This document shows positions 20,599-28,310 of a DNA stretch of 29,163 bases, in pieces. The position numbers and the translations under genes were made by a program. The DNA is taken from assembly GCA_044234625.1 (NCBI GenBank), contig JBIIIP010000032.1, positions 1 to 29,163 on the forward strand, read 5' to 3'. This stretch comes from CACORA01 sp044234625. GTDB taxonomy: Bacteria > Planctomycetota > Planctomycetia > Pirellulales > UBA1268. Positions within the stretch are counted from its first letter, which is position 1; every line of letters begins with the position of its first letter. The notes under the pieces are model-generated. The model ran no database searches. It saw only the letters and a list, made by a program, of their open reading frames with translations, and was not told the origin of the DNA.

Positions 20599-21714
20599 AT
20601 GCAGCACATCCTCGAACCCGACGTGGCCCTCGGCCCATGGCTCGCCGCCCTTGGGCAGCCCGCCTGGCGGGCCAAGGCGATCCGCCGATGGCTCTGCACG
20701 AGCCGGGTGGAGTCGTTCGCCGAGATGAGCGACCTCCCCAAGGAGCTGCGGCAGCAACTCGGGGAGGCGTTTTCCCTGTGGACGACGTCGATCGCCGAGC
20801 ATCACCGTGCCGAGGACGGCACGGAAAAACTTCTTCTCGAGCTGCACGACCGGCAGCGGATCGAATGCGTGATGCTCCGCGACGGCGACCGTCGCACCGT
20901 GTGCATCAGTTCGCAGGTCGGCTGCGCGATGGGCTGCGTGTTCTGCGCCAGCGGGATCGACGGCGTGGTCCGCAACCTCACCACCGGTGAGATCGTCGAG
21001 CAATTGCTGCGGCTCGCTCGGCTACTGCCGCCCACGGAGCGGATCAGCCATATTGTCGTAATGGGCATGGGGGAGCCGCTGGCAAACCTCGACCGCCTGC
21101 TCCCGGCGTTGGCGATCGCCCAACATCCCGACGGCCTCGGCATCTCGCAGCGCCGGATCACGATTTCCACCGTCGGCCTGCCGCCGGCCATGGATCGGCT
21201 CACGCAGGAAAATCCCGGTTACCATCTCGCCGTCTCGTTGCACGCGGCCGAAGACGACCTGCGCACGCGGCTCGTGCCCGTGAACAAATCGATCGGCCTG
21301 GCCGACGTGATGGCGGCGGCCGATCGCTACTGGGAAGCCTCGGGGCGACGGCTGACCTTCGAATACGTGCTCCTCGGCAGCGTCAACGATTCACAGGAGC
21401 ATGCCGCCGCGCTCGTCAGGCTCCTGGGCCGCCGCGCGGCCTTGGTGAACGTGATCCCTTACAACGCCGTTCAGGGCATGCCGTGGCGGGAGCCGACGGC
21501 CGGATCACGCGAACGGTTCCTGGAGGTGCTCCGGGCGGCCGGTGTCAACGTGCAGATCCGCCGGCGCAAGGGGGCGCGGATCAACGCCGCCTGCGGCCAG
21601 CTGCGCCGGATGGCCGCGCAGCAACAGCCGCCCCACGTTCAAAGCATCCAGCCGAGCAGCAACACGGCCGCCAGCACGATCCCGAGGATGCCTCCCAGCC
21701 AGACGGCCCAGTGA
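20599..21714 (+). CDS. rlmN: dual-specificity 23S rRNA/tRNA adenine-C2 methyltransferase
   Basis: The 371-residue product is a radical-SAM methyltransferase that methylates A2503 of 23S rRNA and A37 of some tRNAs. The [4Fe-4S] motif CAMGCVFC (109-116) is intact (Cys109, 113, 116), and the methylated-intermediate Cys332 lies in RKGARINAACGQLR (323-336). GMGEPLANLD (156-165), ISTVGL (189-194) and LAVSLHAA (210-217) are family motifs. The last 30 residues (Gln/Pro/Ser-rich) go beyond the usual end and are read antisense through the 3' end of a small membrane-protein gene, overlapping by 76 bases. That tail is probably not functional. Confidence 0.95.
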   Translation: MQHILEPDVALGPWLAALGQPAWRAKAIRRWLCTSRVESFAEMSDLPKELRQQLGEAFSLWTTSIAEHHRAEDGTEKLLLELHDRQRIECVMLRDGDRRTVCISSQVGCAMGCVFCASGIDGVVRNLTTGEIVEQLLRLARLLPPTERISHIVVMGMGEPLANLDRLLPALAIAQHPDGLGISQRRITISTVGLPPAMDRLTQENPGYHLAVSLHAAEDDLRTRLVPVNKSIGLADVMAAADRYWEASGRRLTFEYVLLGSVNDSQEHAAALVRLLGRRAALVNVIPYNAVQGMPWREPTAGSRERFLEVLRAAGVNVQIRRRKGARINAACGQLRRMAAQQQPPHVQSIQPSSNTAASTIPRMPPSQTAQ

Positions 21715-21851
21715 ATCGTGGCAAACCGGATCTCCTCCGCGTCCTCATGGTGTGTGGCCGCAAACACGAAGCTTGCGAGGGCAAGGAGGGGCATGCCGAA
21801 GAACACGCCCGGAATCGAATCGGTCAACGAGGCGAGGAGCGGGACAAACAT
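21639..21851 (-). CDS. small two-helix membrane protein
   Basis: The 70-residue product has two hydrophobic helices, about 13-32 (IPGVFFGMPLLALASFVF) and 49-69 (WLGGILGIVLAAVLLLGWM), separated by a charged loop HHEDAEEIR (34-42). The composition is protein-like although the 3' third lies antisense to the end of rlmN. It follows the DUF6677-like gene by 45 bases on the same strand, suggesting co-transcription. No family is recognised. Confidence 0.65.
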   Translation of the reverse strand: MFVPLLASLTDSIPGVFFGMPLLALASFVFAATHHEDAEEIRFATIHWAVWLGGILGIVLAAVLLLGWML

Positions 21852-21896
21852 CGGAGAAGGAATCCTTTCCAGGAAACGCGGGGATCTTGGAACGTG

Positions 21897-22580
21897 TCAG
21901 GCAGGGGCCGCGGAAACAGGCGTGTCGCCGCGGGCCGCCTTGCGTTGTTCGTCGGTGGGCGTGCCCAGCGGGCCGGCCCAGGCATCGAAAATGACCAGCA
22001 TGTTGAGCATGCCGGCGAGCATCGTGTAGAGCGTGCCGATGTCGAAGAATCGCCCCAGGCGAAACTGCCAGATCGCGAGTTGATCACCGCGGAACTGCTT
22101 GTGGGGCGGACGGTCGAAGAAGTCGTCGGCATGGATCGCCGGATCCGAGGCGATGAGCCGGGCGGCATACGCCCGCGACACGAACTGTCCCGTCCGCACG
22201 GGCGGCGCGAACCAGCCGCTAGCCAGAAGGGGCTGCCGGCCGACGCCCTCCATGAGCCACGCTTGGAGCATCGCCGGCAAGGCCGCGGCACCGATGCCCG
22301 CCTGGCCGAGAAAGGCGATCCGCTTGTCGGGCCCCCGCCATTGCGAATAGACGACGTGCCCGCCACCGATCAACCAGCCTGCGAAAAACGTGCTCACGAT
22401 CGTGGCCATGAAGAGCCAGCCTTTGAGCCGGCGGCCCTGGTAGAGATGGCCGAGACCGGGCACGAGCCAGCCGAGCAGCGCCGCCACCGCTGGATTGCGG
22501 AGGTCGATGGCCGATCCGTCGTCGGGTGACACGGCGACGATTCGCGGAATGGCGGCGGAGTTGGAGAGGCCTTTCGTCAT
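21897..22580 (-). CDS. DUF6677/TM2-like membrane protein
   Basis: From the ATG at 22580 the product has 227 residues. Its hallmark is NPAVAALLGWLVPGLGHLYQ (29-48), the TM2-style turn in which two helices are linked through P-G-x-G-H-x-Y-x-G, followed by GRRLKGWLFMATIVSTFFAGW. Further hydrophobic segments occur around AGIGAAALPAML and the C-terminal GTLYTMLAGMLNMLVIF. This arrangement matches the planctomycete family now called DUF6677, whose function is unknown. An earlier open extension to 22808 is not protein-like. It is divergent from the lipoprotein gene and upstream of the small membrane protein. Confidence 0.75.
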   Translation of the reverse strand: MTKGLSNSAAIPRIVAVSPDDGSAIDLRNPAVAALLGWLVPGLGHLYQGRRLKGWLFMATIVSTFFAGWLIGGGHVVYSQWRGPDKRIAFLGQAGIGAAALPAMLQAWLMEGVGRQPLLASGWFAPPVRTGQFVSRAYAARLIASDPAIHADDFFDRPPHKQFRGDQLAIWQFRLGRFFDIGTLYTMLAGMLNMLVIFDAWAGPLGTPTDEQRKAARGDTPVSAAPA

Positions 22581-22684
22581 GGCAACGCAATGTATGGCAT
22601 GCCCGTCGCGCACGCCATGACCGGCGGCCGTTCCGGGCATTCCGCGGCCGCTGAATTCGGCACCGACGGACTTGTTTGCCTGTC

Positions 22685-22719
22685 TGCTAAACTGGGTCCA
22701 TCCCAGCCCATCCCAGTTT
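22685..22719 (+). promoter_or_regulatory. extended -10 box overlapped by an inverted repeat
   Basis: TGC-TAAACT (22685-22693) is an extended -10-type box about 48 bases before the lipoprotein start. AAACTGGG (22689-22696) overlaps it and is the inverted partner of CCCAGTTT (22712-22719), while an intervening CCCAG (22702-22706) offers a competing pairing. The arrangement fits an operator or an early-transcript hairpin. No clear -35 is visible. Confidence 0.4.
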
Positions 22720-22741
22720 GCCAGGCTAGGCCTTGCCCACG

Positions 22742-23077
22742 ATGCTCCGACGCGCCGCCCTGTTCGCCCTTCTCGTTGCCGCCATCGGCTGCTCGTCGGG
22801 CAAGTCATCGTCCCGCAAGTCTTCGGGCAAGTCGCCCCGAACGGCCAAGGGACGGCGGCCCAAGGGCCCGAAGTCGATGAGCGGACTGCTCGTGCAGGCC
22901 TATGTCGACGACCTGAAGAAGGGCGCTCCCGAGAAGAAGATTTCCGCGGCCCGGGAACTGGCCGCGATGGGGTCGAATGCCAAGGCAGCTCTTCCAGCCC
23001 TGCAGTCGCTCACCTCCCATGGCAGCCCGCAGGTCGCTTCGGCCGCGAAGGCGGCCATCAAGGCGATCCGAGAGTGA
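22742..23077 (+). CDS. HEAT-repeat lipoprotein
   Basis: The 111-residue product has a lipoprotein signal: MLRRAALFALLVAAIGC with lipobox A-I-G-C17. A basic Ser/Lys/Arg/Gly-rich linker (18-48) follows, then a single HEAT-type helical pair (about 60-110: KKISAARELAAMGSNAKAAL and ALQSLTSHGSPQVASAAKAA). HEAT repeats normally mediate protein contacts. The ATG at 22742 is preferred to a TTG nine bases earlier because it begins directly at the Arg-rich n-region. It converges with the ExeA-like gene, 21 bases away. Confidence 0.75.
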   Translation: MLRRAALFALLVAAIGCSSGKSSSRKSSGKSPRTAKGRRPKGPKSMSGLLVQAYVDDLKKGAPEKKISAARELAAMGSNAKAALPALQSLTSHGSPQVASAAKAAIKAIRE

Positions 23078-23098
23078 GTGACGCCGGGGTTTTCCCGG

Positions 23099-24004
23099 TC
23101 AGCCCCACAACTTCCGCACGACGCGGACCTTTGCCGGAGGAGCGGCTGCCGCCTCGTGATCGTCGGCATCTTCCTTCGCCGACGGTTCGTGCATCGTCCG
23201 CGCGGCGGCCGCGGGAGCCAGTTCCCGCCAGACGCGCTCCACCACCGCCGCATCGACCCGCTCGAGTTCATCGCCGGCCGCAGCGGCGATCGCCAACTGC
23301 GCCAACTGGCAAACCAGCCGCGGGCTGCCGCCGGAAAACCGTGTGATCGTGCCGACGGCATCCGGCGAAAAGACGGCCGCATCGCCTCCGACACGCTCCA
23401 GCGAGGCCGCCACAAAGCCGCCGACATCGCGTTCGTCCCAGCCGGCGAGTTCGATCCGAACCGCCGCCCGCGACCGAATTGCAGCGGGAATCCGCGCCAC
23501 CGTCGCCGGGGTGGCCGTGGCCACCACGAACGTGCGGCCGTAGAGGGGCTCTCCTGCGCCGACGACGCGAGCGATGCCATCGATCGCATCGGGGGGAGCA
23601 TGGTCGAGGTCATCGAAGAGGAGCGCCGTGGGCCGCTCCATGAGCGTGTTTTCCCGAAGCCGGTTTTCGAGCTTCTGCCAGGGCCGCAACGCCTCGGCAC
23701 GGCTGACCGGATCGAGCGGGAGCCGCGACAGGAGGAGGTCGATCCAGTCGCCGGCCGCAAGACCGCGGAGCGAGAGCACGGCCACCTCCGCCCCGAGCCC
23801 CGCCAGCCGCCGCACCGCCGCGGCAGCCAAATGGCTCTTGCCCGCTCCTTCCTCGCCGACCATAAGGGCGAATCGCTGCCGCTCCTCCAGGAGCCATTCC
23901 AGCCTGGCCAGCGCCTCCTCCTGCGGCAGGCCGCAGTGGAACGTCGCCGGTTCGAGGGAACCGCTGAACGGTGGAGCCGTGAAGTTCCAGCAATCGCGTA
24001 CCAT
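23099..24004 (-). CDS. ExeA/GspA-like AAA ATPase
   Basis: The 301-residue product begins with the ExeA-type entry: WNFTAPPFSG (6-15), then the EEALARLEWLLEERQRFALMVG stretch (29-50) leading into Walker A GEEGAGKS (50-57). Walker B ALLFDDLD (127-134), sensor-1-like VVATAT (160-165) and GGSPRLV (225-231) follow. ExeA family members drive assembly of type II secretion or pilus machinery at the cell wall, or act as transposition-type ATPases. No secretion gene is adjacent here, and no peptidoglycan-binding domain follows the ATPase part, so the role is open. The C-terminal 40 residues are Ala/Glu/Asp-rich. The ATG at 24004 fits the family start; the open frame upstream to 24169 is not homologous. 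Confidence 0.85.
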   Translation of the reverse strand: MVRDCWNFTAPPFSGSLEPATFHCGLPQEEALARLEWLLEERQRFALMVGEEGAGKSHLAAAAVRRLAGLGAEVAVLSLRGLAAGDWIDLLLSRLPLDPVSRAEALRPWQKLENRLRENTLMERPTALLFDDLDHAPPDAIDGIARVVGAGEPLYGRTFVVATATPATVARIPAAIRSRAAVRIELAGWDERDVGGFVAASLERVGGDAAVFSPDAVGTITRFSGGSPRLVCQLAQLAIAAAAGDELERVDAAVVERVWRELAPAAAARTMHEPSAKEDADDHEAAAAPPAKVRVVRKLWG

Positions 24005-24094
24005 GGATCCGAGTCTAGAAAGTGGGCCGGTTACGGTCACGACGAATCTGTCCGCCCTTTTCGCCTCCTCAGACCGTTTTTTGCGCGGCCACCG

Positions 24095-24784
24095 ATGAGT
24101 GAACGATTTTTCCTGGCCACGCCGCCGCATGCCGGCCGGGCCGTGCTCGCAGGCGACGAGGCGCGGCACCTGGCCCGCGTGCTCCGGGCGCGGGCGGGCG
24201 ACGAGGTGCGGGTGTTCGATGGTGGCGGGAGCGAATGGGTGGCCCGCGTGGCCGGCGTCGATCGCGACCGCGTGTCACTCGACCTGGTCACCGAGATGCC
24301 GCGGCTGCCGCCTGCCGCACGGCCGCTGACGCTCGCCGTGGCGCTGCCCAAGGGCGAGCGGCAGAAGTGGCTCGTCGAGAAACTGACCGAGCTCGGTGTC
24401 GCCCGGCTCGTGCCACTCGTCACGGAACGGGGCGTCGCCGAGGCCACGCCCGCGGCCATCGAGCGGCTCGAGCGCGGCGTGGTCGAGGCCTGCAAGCAGT
24501 GCGGCCGCAATACGCTGATGACGATTGAAGAGCCGGCCACGATCGCGGGCCTGGCTCCCAGGTTTCCGGGCGCCCGGCTGCTCGTCGCCCACCCGGGAGG
24601 AGAGCCGCTCGGCGATGCGCCGGCCGGGATGCCGTCGGCGACCGTGGCGGCCATCGGCCCCGAAGGAGGCTTCACCGACGCGGAGGTCGATCTCGCCGAG
24701 CGGAGCGGATTCCATCGTGTGTCGCTCGGGCCGCTCATCCTCCGTGTCGAGACCGCGGCCATCGTGATGGCGGCACGGGCCTGA
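24095..24784 (+). CDS. rsmE: 16S rRNA (uracil1498-N3)-methyltransferase
   Basis: The 229-residue product is a SPOUT-class RNA methyltransferase. It has the N-terminal PUA-like part (ERFFLATPPHAG, 3 onward, then HLARVLRARAGDEVRVFDG, 25-43) and the SPOUT core: KWLVEKLTELGVARLVPLVTER (91-112), IGPEGGFTDAE (187-197) and the SAM-binding knot LGPLILRVETAA (211-222). All are diagnostic of RsmE, which methylates U1498 in the 16S decoding centre. The ATG at 24095 gives the normal family length; the frame is open upstream but crosses the ExeA-like gene antisense. It is divergent from that gene, with 90 bases between starts. Confidence 0.94.
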   Translation: MSERFFLATPPHAGRAVLAGDEARHLARVLRARAGDEVRVFDGGGSEWVARVAGVDRDRVSLDLVTEMPRLPPAARPLTLAVALPKGERQKWLVEKLTELGVARLVPLVTERGVAEATPAAIERLERGVVEACKQCGRNTLMTIEEPATIAGLAPRFPGARLLVAHPGGEPLGDAPAGMPSATVAAIGPEGGFTDAEVDLAERSGFHRVSLGPLILRVETAAIVMAARA

Positions 24785-24795
24785 CGCGTCCTCCC

Positions 24796-25617
24796 TCACT
24801 CGTCGCAGCACGGGCAACGCTGCGGCACGTTGAGCACGAGCGTGGCGGCGTACGACGTCTTGTCGTATCCATCCCCCTTCTCCTCGGACTTCGTCAGATG
24901 GGCCACCACGAGGATCAGGTTTCCTTCACGCGGGGTGAAGCTGCACCTTCCCGTGGCATCGGTCTGCCGCTCGTATTCCCCGTCGAAGTCGGCGGCGAGC
25001 GTCACGCCCCGGGGGATGAACGACACGCGGTGATCCGGCAGCGGCTGCCCGTGGTGCAGGAGCCGCACCGCAATCGGCCGGCCCGGCCCGCAGCCGATGA
25101 CGGGGTGCGTCTCGAGGACGAGTTCGAGCGGGTGCCCGAGCGGCGCGGCGAAATCCCCGGCCGGCTTGCCGATCGCGTCGAGCCGTTCGGCGACGAGAAA
25201 ATACGTCTTGCCACCTTTCAATCCCCGGCTGCCGTGACGGATGCCGTCGCGCACGTGCGCGATGCAGTGCAGCCCCTCCTCGGCCGCCACGAACCGCCCC
25301 GTCCAAAAACCCTCCTTGGGCGCGTACCCCACGTCGACCAGGGCGGGCACCAGGTCGGTCCGGCCGCCGCGCGGGGCGACCACGTCGACCGCCACGCCAT
25401 CCAGCGAGCCCAGTTTGCCGGCGACCTTGAAATCCCGGTGGTCGTTGCCGTGGTTGCCGAGAAAGAGGTCGATGTGCACGACGTCATCCGGCCGCACGGT
25501 CGCCGGGCCGGCCTGCACCCAGGTGTCGTGCGGCAGCGCCGCCCGCGGCCACGACACACCGACCACGGCTGCGACGCCGACGACGAGCCTGCCGACGATG
25601 GATCTTTTTTCATTCAA
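24796..25617 (-). CDS. DUF4198 secreted protein
   Basis: The 273-residue product has a signal peptide (LVVGVAAVVGVSWPRAALP) ending just before HDTWVQAG (30-37), an early H-D-x-W typical of DUF4198. Beta-rich segments follow. The N-terminal His-Asp motif is similar to that of NikM-like metal-uptake components, so metal binding is possible but unproven. A VSFIPRGVTLAADFDGEYER segment and a second beta domain (TDATGRCSFTP, then NLILVVAHL) resemble carboxypeptidase-regulatory-like folds. The protein ends CPCCDE. Its start overlaps the DUF1559 stop by 8 bases, so the two are translationally coupled. Confidence 0.8.
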   Translation of the reverse strand: MNEKRSIVGRLVVGVAAVVGVSWPRAALPHDTWVQAGPATVRPDDVVHIDLFLGNHGNDHRDFKVAGKLGSLDGVAVDVVAPRGGRTDLVPALVDVGYAPKEGFWTGRFVAAEEGLHCIAHVRDGIRHGSRGLKGGKTYFLVAERLDAIGKPAGDFAAPLGHPLELVLETHPVIGCGPGRPIAVRLLHHGQPLPDHRVSFIPRGVTLAADFDGEYERQTDATGRCSFTPREGNLILVVAHLTKSEEKGDGYDKTSYAATLVLNVPQRCPCCDE

Positions 25618-26701
25618 GGTTCACCACCTCTCCGCCATCGATGCTGTGCAGGGCCCGGTGCAACGACGGATTCATGTCTTCTGTGAGAAACACGACGCGG
25701 CCGTCGCCGAAGAGCACGTTGGCCCCTCCCGGGTGCCGGCTCTTGGGCCCGAAGAACCCCGACCAATGAACGACGTAATCGGGGATCGGGCTGTTGGGCG
25801 GGAGGAAGCCGTTGGTGAGGCTGTTTCCCGCCGTCGTGGCGGCCCACGCCAGACCCCTGCCACGCATGGCGGGACTGGACGCACCGCGCCAGTTCGTGAG
25901 CGACATCCATTGATTGACGATCGTGTCGATGCTCTCGGTGGTGGGCGTCGTGCCGCTCGGCGGGACGAGCGTGGTGCTGTTCCACCCCGACGACCCGTTG
26001 AGCGTGTACTGGTAGGGAAACGGCGGCGGCGAGCCCGCCGCAAACGTCGTGTCGTTGCCGATGCTCCGCACCGCCTCGCTGGCGATCACGGTCTTCGACG
26101 CGCCGTCGCCGATCTGCGAGACCCTGACCTTCGAGTTCTCATACACGATCCCGTCGGTGGGCTTGGCAAAGTTCCAGTACATCCGGCCCGCGCCGTCCGC
26201 CGTGGCGCTGCCGATGCTGACCATGTAATTGTTGCCCCCGTAGGACTGCCCGTTCGACGCCTGCACGGGCGGCGCGGGATCGCTCGGGCAGAGGAGCACG
26301 GAAATCGGCGTGGCGAACAGGGGCGCGAATTGCGGGTTCGGCTCTTGTGACGAAAACGTGCCCCGGAACGCCGCCTGCTTGAAGTCGAAGCGGTCGGCGA
26401 TCGTGGCCTCCTCCATGTAGGGCAGCAGCCGCGCGTGGAGCGACCAGCCGCCCCCCGACGACCACGCGGCCGTGGAGGAGGTCACGCGGGTGCCGGTCGC
26501 GGGAAAATGCCGCCGACCGCTTTCAAAATTCAACAGACCGAGGCCGAACTGCCGCAGGTTGCTGGCGCAGCCGGTCCGGCGGGCCCCTTCGCGGGCCGAT
26601 TGCACGGCCGGCAGAAGCAGGCCGACGAGCGTGCCGATGATGGCGATGACGACGAGCAACTCCACGAGCGTGAAGCCGCGCCGTTGCAGGCGTGGGCGCA
26701 T
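25610..26701 (-). CDS. DUF1559 prepilin-like protein
   Basis: The 363-residue product has a type IV prepilin-like N-terminus, RRGFTLVELLVVIAIIGTLVGLLLPAVQ in shortened form: cleavage Gly9/Phe10, Glu14 at +5, hydrophobic helix 10-30. The planctomycete DUF1559 hallmarks follow: ARRTGCASNLRQFGLGLLNFE (40 onward), SLHARLLPYMEE, the ISVLLCPSDP segment and the C-terminal RHPGGANVLFGDGRVVFL. The family is secreted and assembled by type II/IV-like machinery, with unknown role, and occurs in tens to hundreds of copies in planctomycete genomes. AGGGAG lies about 7 bases before the ATG at 26701. It follows the Cys-rich gene by 74 bases and is coupled to the DUF4198 gene, so these genes are likely one operon. 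Confidence 0.93.
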   Translation of the reverse strand: MRPRLQRRGFTLVELLVVIAIIGTLVGLLLPAVQSAREGARRTGCASNLRQFGLGLLNFESGRRHFPATGTRVTSSTAAWSSGGGWSLHARLLPYMEEATIADRFDFKQAAFRGTFSSQEPNPQFAPLFATPISVLLCPSDPAPPVQASNGQSYGGNNYMVSIGSATADGAGRMYWNFAKPTDGIVYENSKVRVSQIGDGASKTVIASEAVRSIGNDTTFAAGSPPPFPYQYTLNGSSGWNSTTLVPPSGTTPTTESIDTIVNQWMSLTNWRGASSPAMRGRGLAWAATTAGNSLTNGFLPPNSPIPDYVVHWSGFFGPKSRHPGGANVLFGDGRVVFLTEDMNPSLHRALHSIDGGEVVNLE

Positions 26702-26775
26702 GACGACTCCCTGATTAAAAAAGTGCGCGGGGCTGCCGTGGGAAACGGCCACGGCCAGTCGGTGTCGAAACCAAC

Positions 26776-27468
26776 TCAGGCCACGCGGGGAGGCGGCACG
26801 TCGGGAGCGAGCCGCAAAGAACTCATGCGGTCGGAGGTGCCTGCGACCAACTCGAAGCACTCGCATGAGACCACGAACACGACGGGGGACGGCGGCAGCG
26901 ACGCGCCGCAGGCCAACCATTCAGCGACGAGGCCGCCGCAGGCCAGCATCGCCCGCAGCGACACGACCCGGACAGAAACCGAGTCTGCGTCGGGCTCATC
27001 GGCCACGCGTGACGGCACAGCCGGCGTCGTGGCGAGGGATTGATAGTCGCTGCAGATCTCCGGACCGGCAAGCGAATCGGCCGGGGCCTCTTCGCCCGCG
27101 GCCGCCGCGGCGCAGCAACTTTTCGGAACGCTGCAGCACGAGGCCGCCGGGGCGGGCGGCGCCGCCACGCGGCGCTGCAACGCGGCGATGACGGCGGGAT
27201 CGACCTGGTGGGCCTTCGCCCAGGCGAGTGTCTCGGCGGCCGTGTGGCAGCAGCAGTTGGTGAAGCACTGCTCGGCGGTCGCGCAGCCGCATGGCTTGTT
27301 CATGCACGGAAACGGGCGGGAGCAGTCCTTGGCCGAAAGCCGCTTGCCTGCCACCGCCGACCCTGCGGAAACCGTCCCGCAGGGCAGCGGAATGCCCGAC
27401 GCGACGAGGCCGTAGCCCACGATCGCAGACCAGGTCACGAGCCTTCGCGCTCCTGCAAGACGAACCAT
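26776..27468 (-). CDS. Cys-rich secreted or membrane protein
   Basis: The 230-residue product starts with a hydrophobic segment (about 10-28, LVTWSAIVGYGLVASGIPLP). A cysteine-rich block follows: Cys49, 55, 60, 62, 68 and 72-74, in the order CMNKPCGCATAEQCFTNCCC, then HTAAETLAWAKAHQVDP (75-91). This block recalls uncharacterised proteins with C-x4-C-x-C-x5-C-x3-CCC plus LAWAKANG, perhaps metal-related. More Cys pairs (111-112, 118-119) and a second hydrophobic stretch (about 173-190) follow. The N-terminal part is better supported than the tail. It lies 21 bases downstream of the TIM-barrel gene and 74 bases upstream of the DUF1559 gene, all on the minus strand. Confidence 0.65.
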   Translation of the reverse strand: MVRLAGARRLVTWSAIVGYGLVASGIPLPCGTVSAGSAVAGKRLSAKDCSRPFPCMNKPCGCATAEQCFTNCCCHTAAETLAWAKAHQVDPAVIAALQRRVAAPPAPAASCCSVPKSCCAAAAAGEEAPADSLAGPEICSDYQSLATTPAVPSRVADEPDADSVSVRVVSLRAMLACGGLVAEWLACGASLPPSPVVFVVSCECFELVAGTSDRMSSLRLAPDVPPPRVA

Positions 27469-27489
27469 GCACCAAAGACTATGACCGGC

Positions 27490-28284
27490 TCACACGGCCC
27501 GCAAGACACGGACAGCGTCCGCGAGTTCCACGGCGGCCGCCGACTCGTCGGCCGGTTCGACACCCACCCAGCCGCGATAGCCTCGCTCCTCGAGGGCCCC
27601 GAGCACGGCCGGCAGGTCGATGTCGCCCGTTCCCAGCGGCGTCGGGCGGCCACGGCCCGCGTACGGGCCCGCGACGGCGTCGGTCGCATGCACGAAGAGG
27701 ATGTGGCCGCCGAGGGTGTGCACCGCCTCGACGGGATCGTGCCCGTGCACGACGAGCGTGCCGGTGACCAGGTCGCAGCCGATGGCGCCCGCGGGCAGCG
27801 CTGCGATCACGCGCACCAGATCGGCCGGCGCCGCACGCCCCGCCTCGGCGCAGAGCGTCACCCCGACCCGCTCTCCCCAGGCGCCCAGGTCGGCGAGCAC
27901 GTCGAGCAGGAGCCGCCAGCGCGGATCTTCGGTCTCGGCGTCGTCCGGCGGCGGGATGTCGCCGACATGGTTGGTGACGATCCGTGCGCCGAGCCCGTAG
28001 GCCATCTCCATCGCCGCCTTCGTCGCGGCGATGCGGGCCTCAAGCCTGTCGCCGTCGGCGTAGCCGCCACGGGTGGGGAAGGCGACGGCCGAGACCACGA
28101 GCCCTTCGTCCCCCAGCCATTTGCGGATCTGCCGCAGGCCGGTCTGCGTGATCTCCTCGGCGGCGACGCCGCGACGGCCGTCGATCTCCACGCCGTGGGC
28201 GCCGCAATCGCGGGCCCGTCGCAGGGCCGTCCGCAGATCGCGTGCGAGCGACACGGTCGGAACGGACAGCCGGGATGGTTCCAT
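27490..28284 (-). CDS. sugar phosphate isomerase/epimerase-like TIM barrel
   Basis: The 264-residue product fits the xylose-isomerase-like TIM barrel (AP endonuclease 2 family). Strand-end signatures are GAHGVEID (28-35), LVVSAVAFPTRGGY (61-74), GARIVTNHVGD (98-108), VGVTLCAEAG (139-148), IGCDLVTGTLVVHGHD (166-181), ILFVHATDA and a closing GWVGVEP. Candidate metal ligands are Glu146, Asp169, His-containing FVHATD and Glu near the end, as in the family. Substrate unknown. The ATG at 28284 is only 26 bases from the divergent Nif3-family start. It would head the operon with the Cys-rich, DUF1559 and DUF4198 genes. Confidence 0.85.
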   Translation of the reverse strand: MEPSRLSVPTVSLARDLRTALRRARDCGAHGVEIDGRRGVAAEEITQTGLRQIRKWLGDEGLVVSAVAFPTRGGYADGDRLEARIAATKAAMEMAYGLGARIVTNHVGDIPPPDDAETEDPRWRLLLDVLADLGAWGERVGVTLCAEAGRAAPADLVRVIAALPAGAIGCDLVTGTLVVHGHDPVEAVHTLGGHILFVHATDAVAGPYAGRGRPTPLGTGDIDLPAVLGALEERGYRGWVGVEPADESAAAVELADAVRVLRAV

Positions 28285-28294
28285 GATGACCGCG

Positions 28295-28300
28295 ATTATA
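28295..28300 (-). promoter_or_regulatory. TATAAT in a 26-bp divergent start region
   Basis: On the minus strand TATAAT lies about 11 bases before the ATG of the TIM-barrel gene, which would leave a leader of only a few nucleotides. The overlapping TATATC on the plus strand is similarly close to the Nif3-family start. Neither has a convincing -35. Confidence 0.3.
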
Positions 28301-28310
28301 TCCTCACGGC

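Noticed and set aside
23099..24004. Transposition ATPase of a Tn7- or Mu-like element
   Set aside because: The ATPase looks ExeA-like, but no transposase, inverted ends or other mobile-element genes are nearby.
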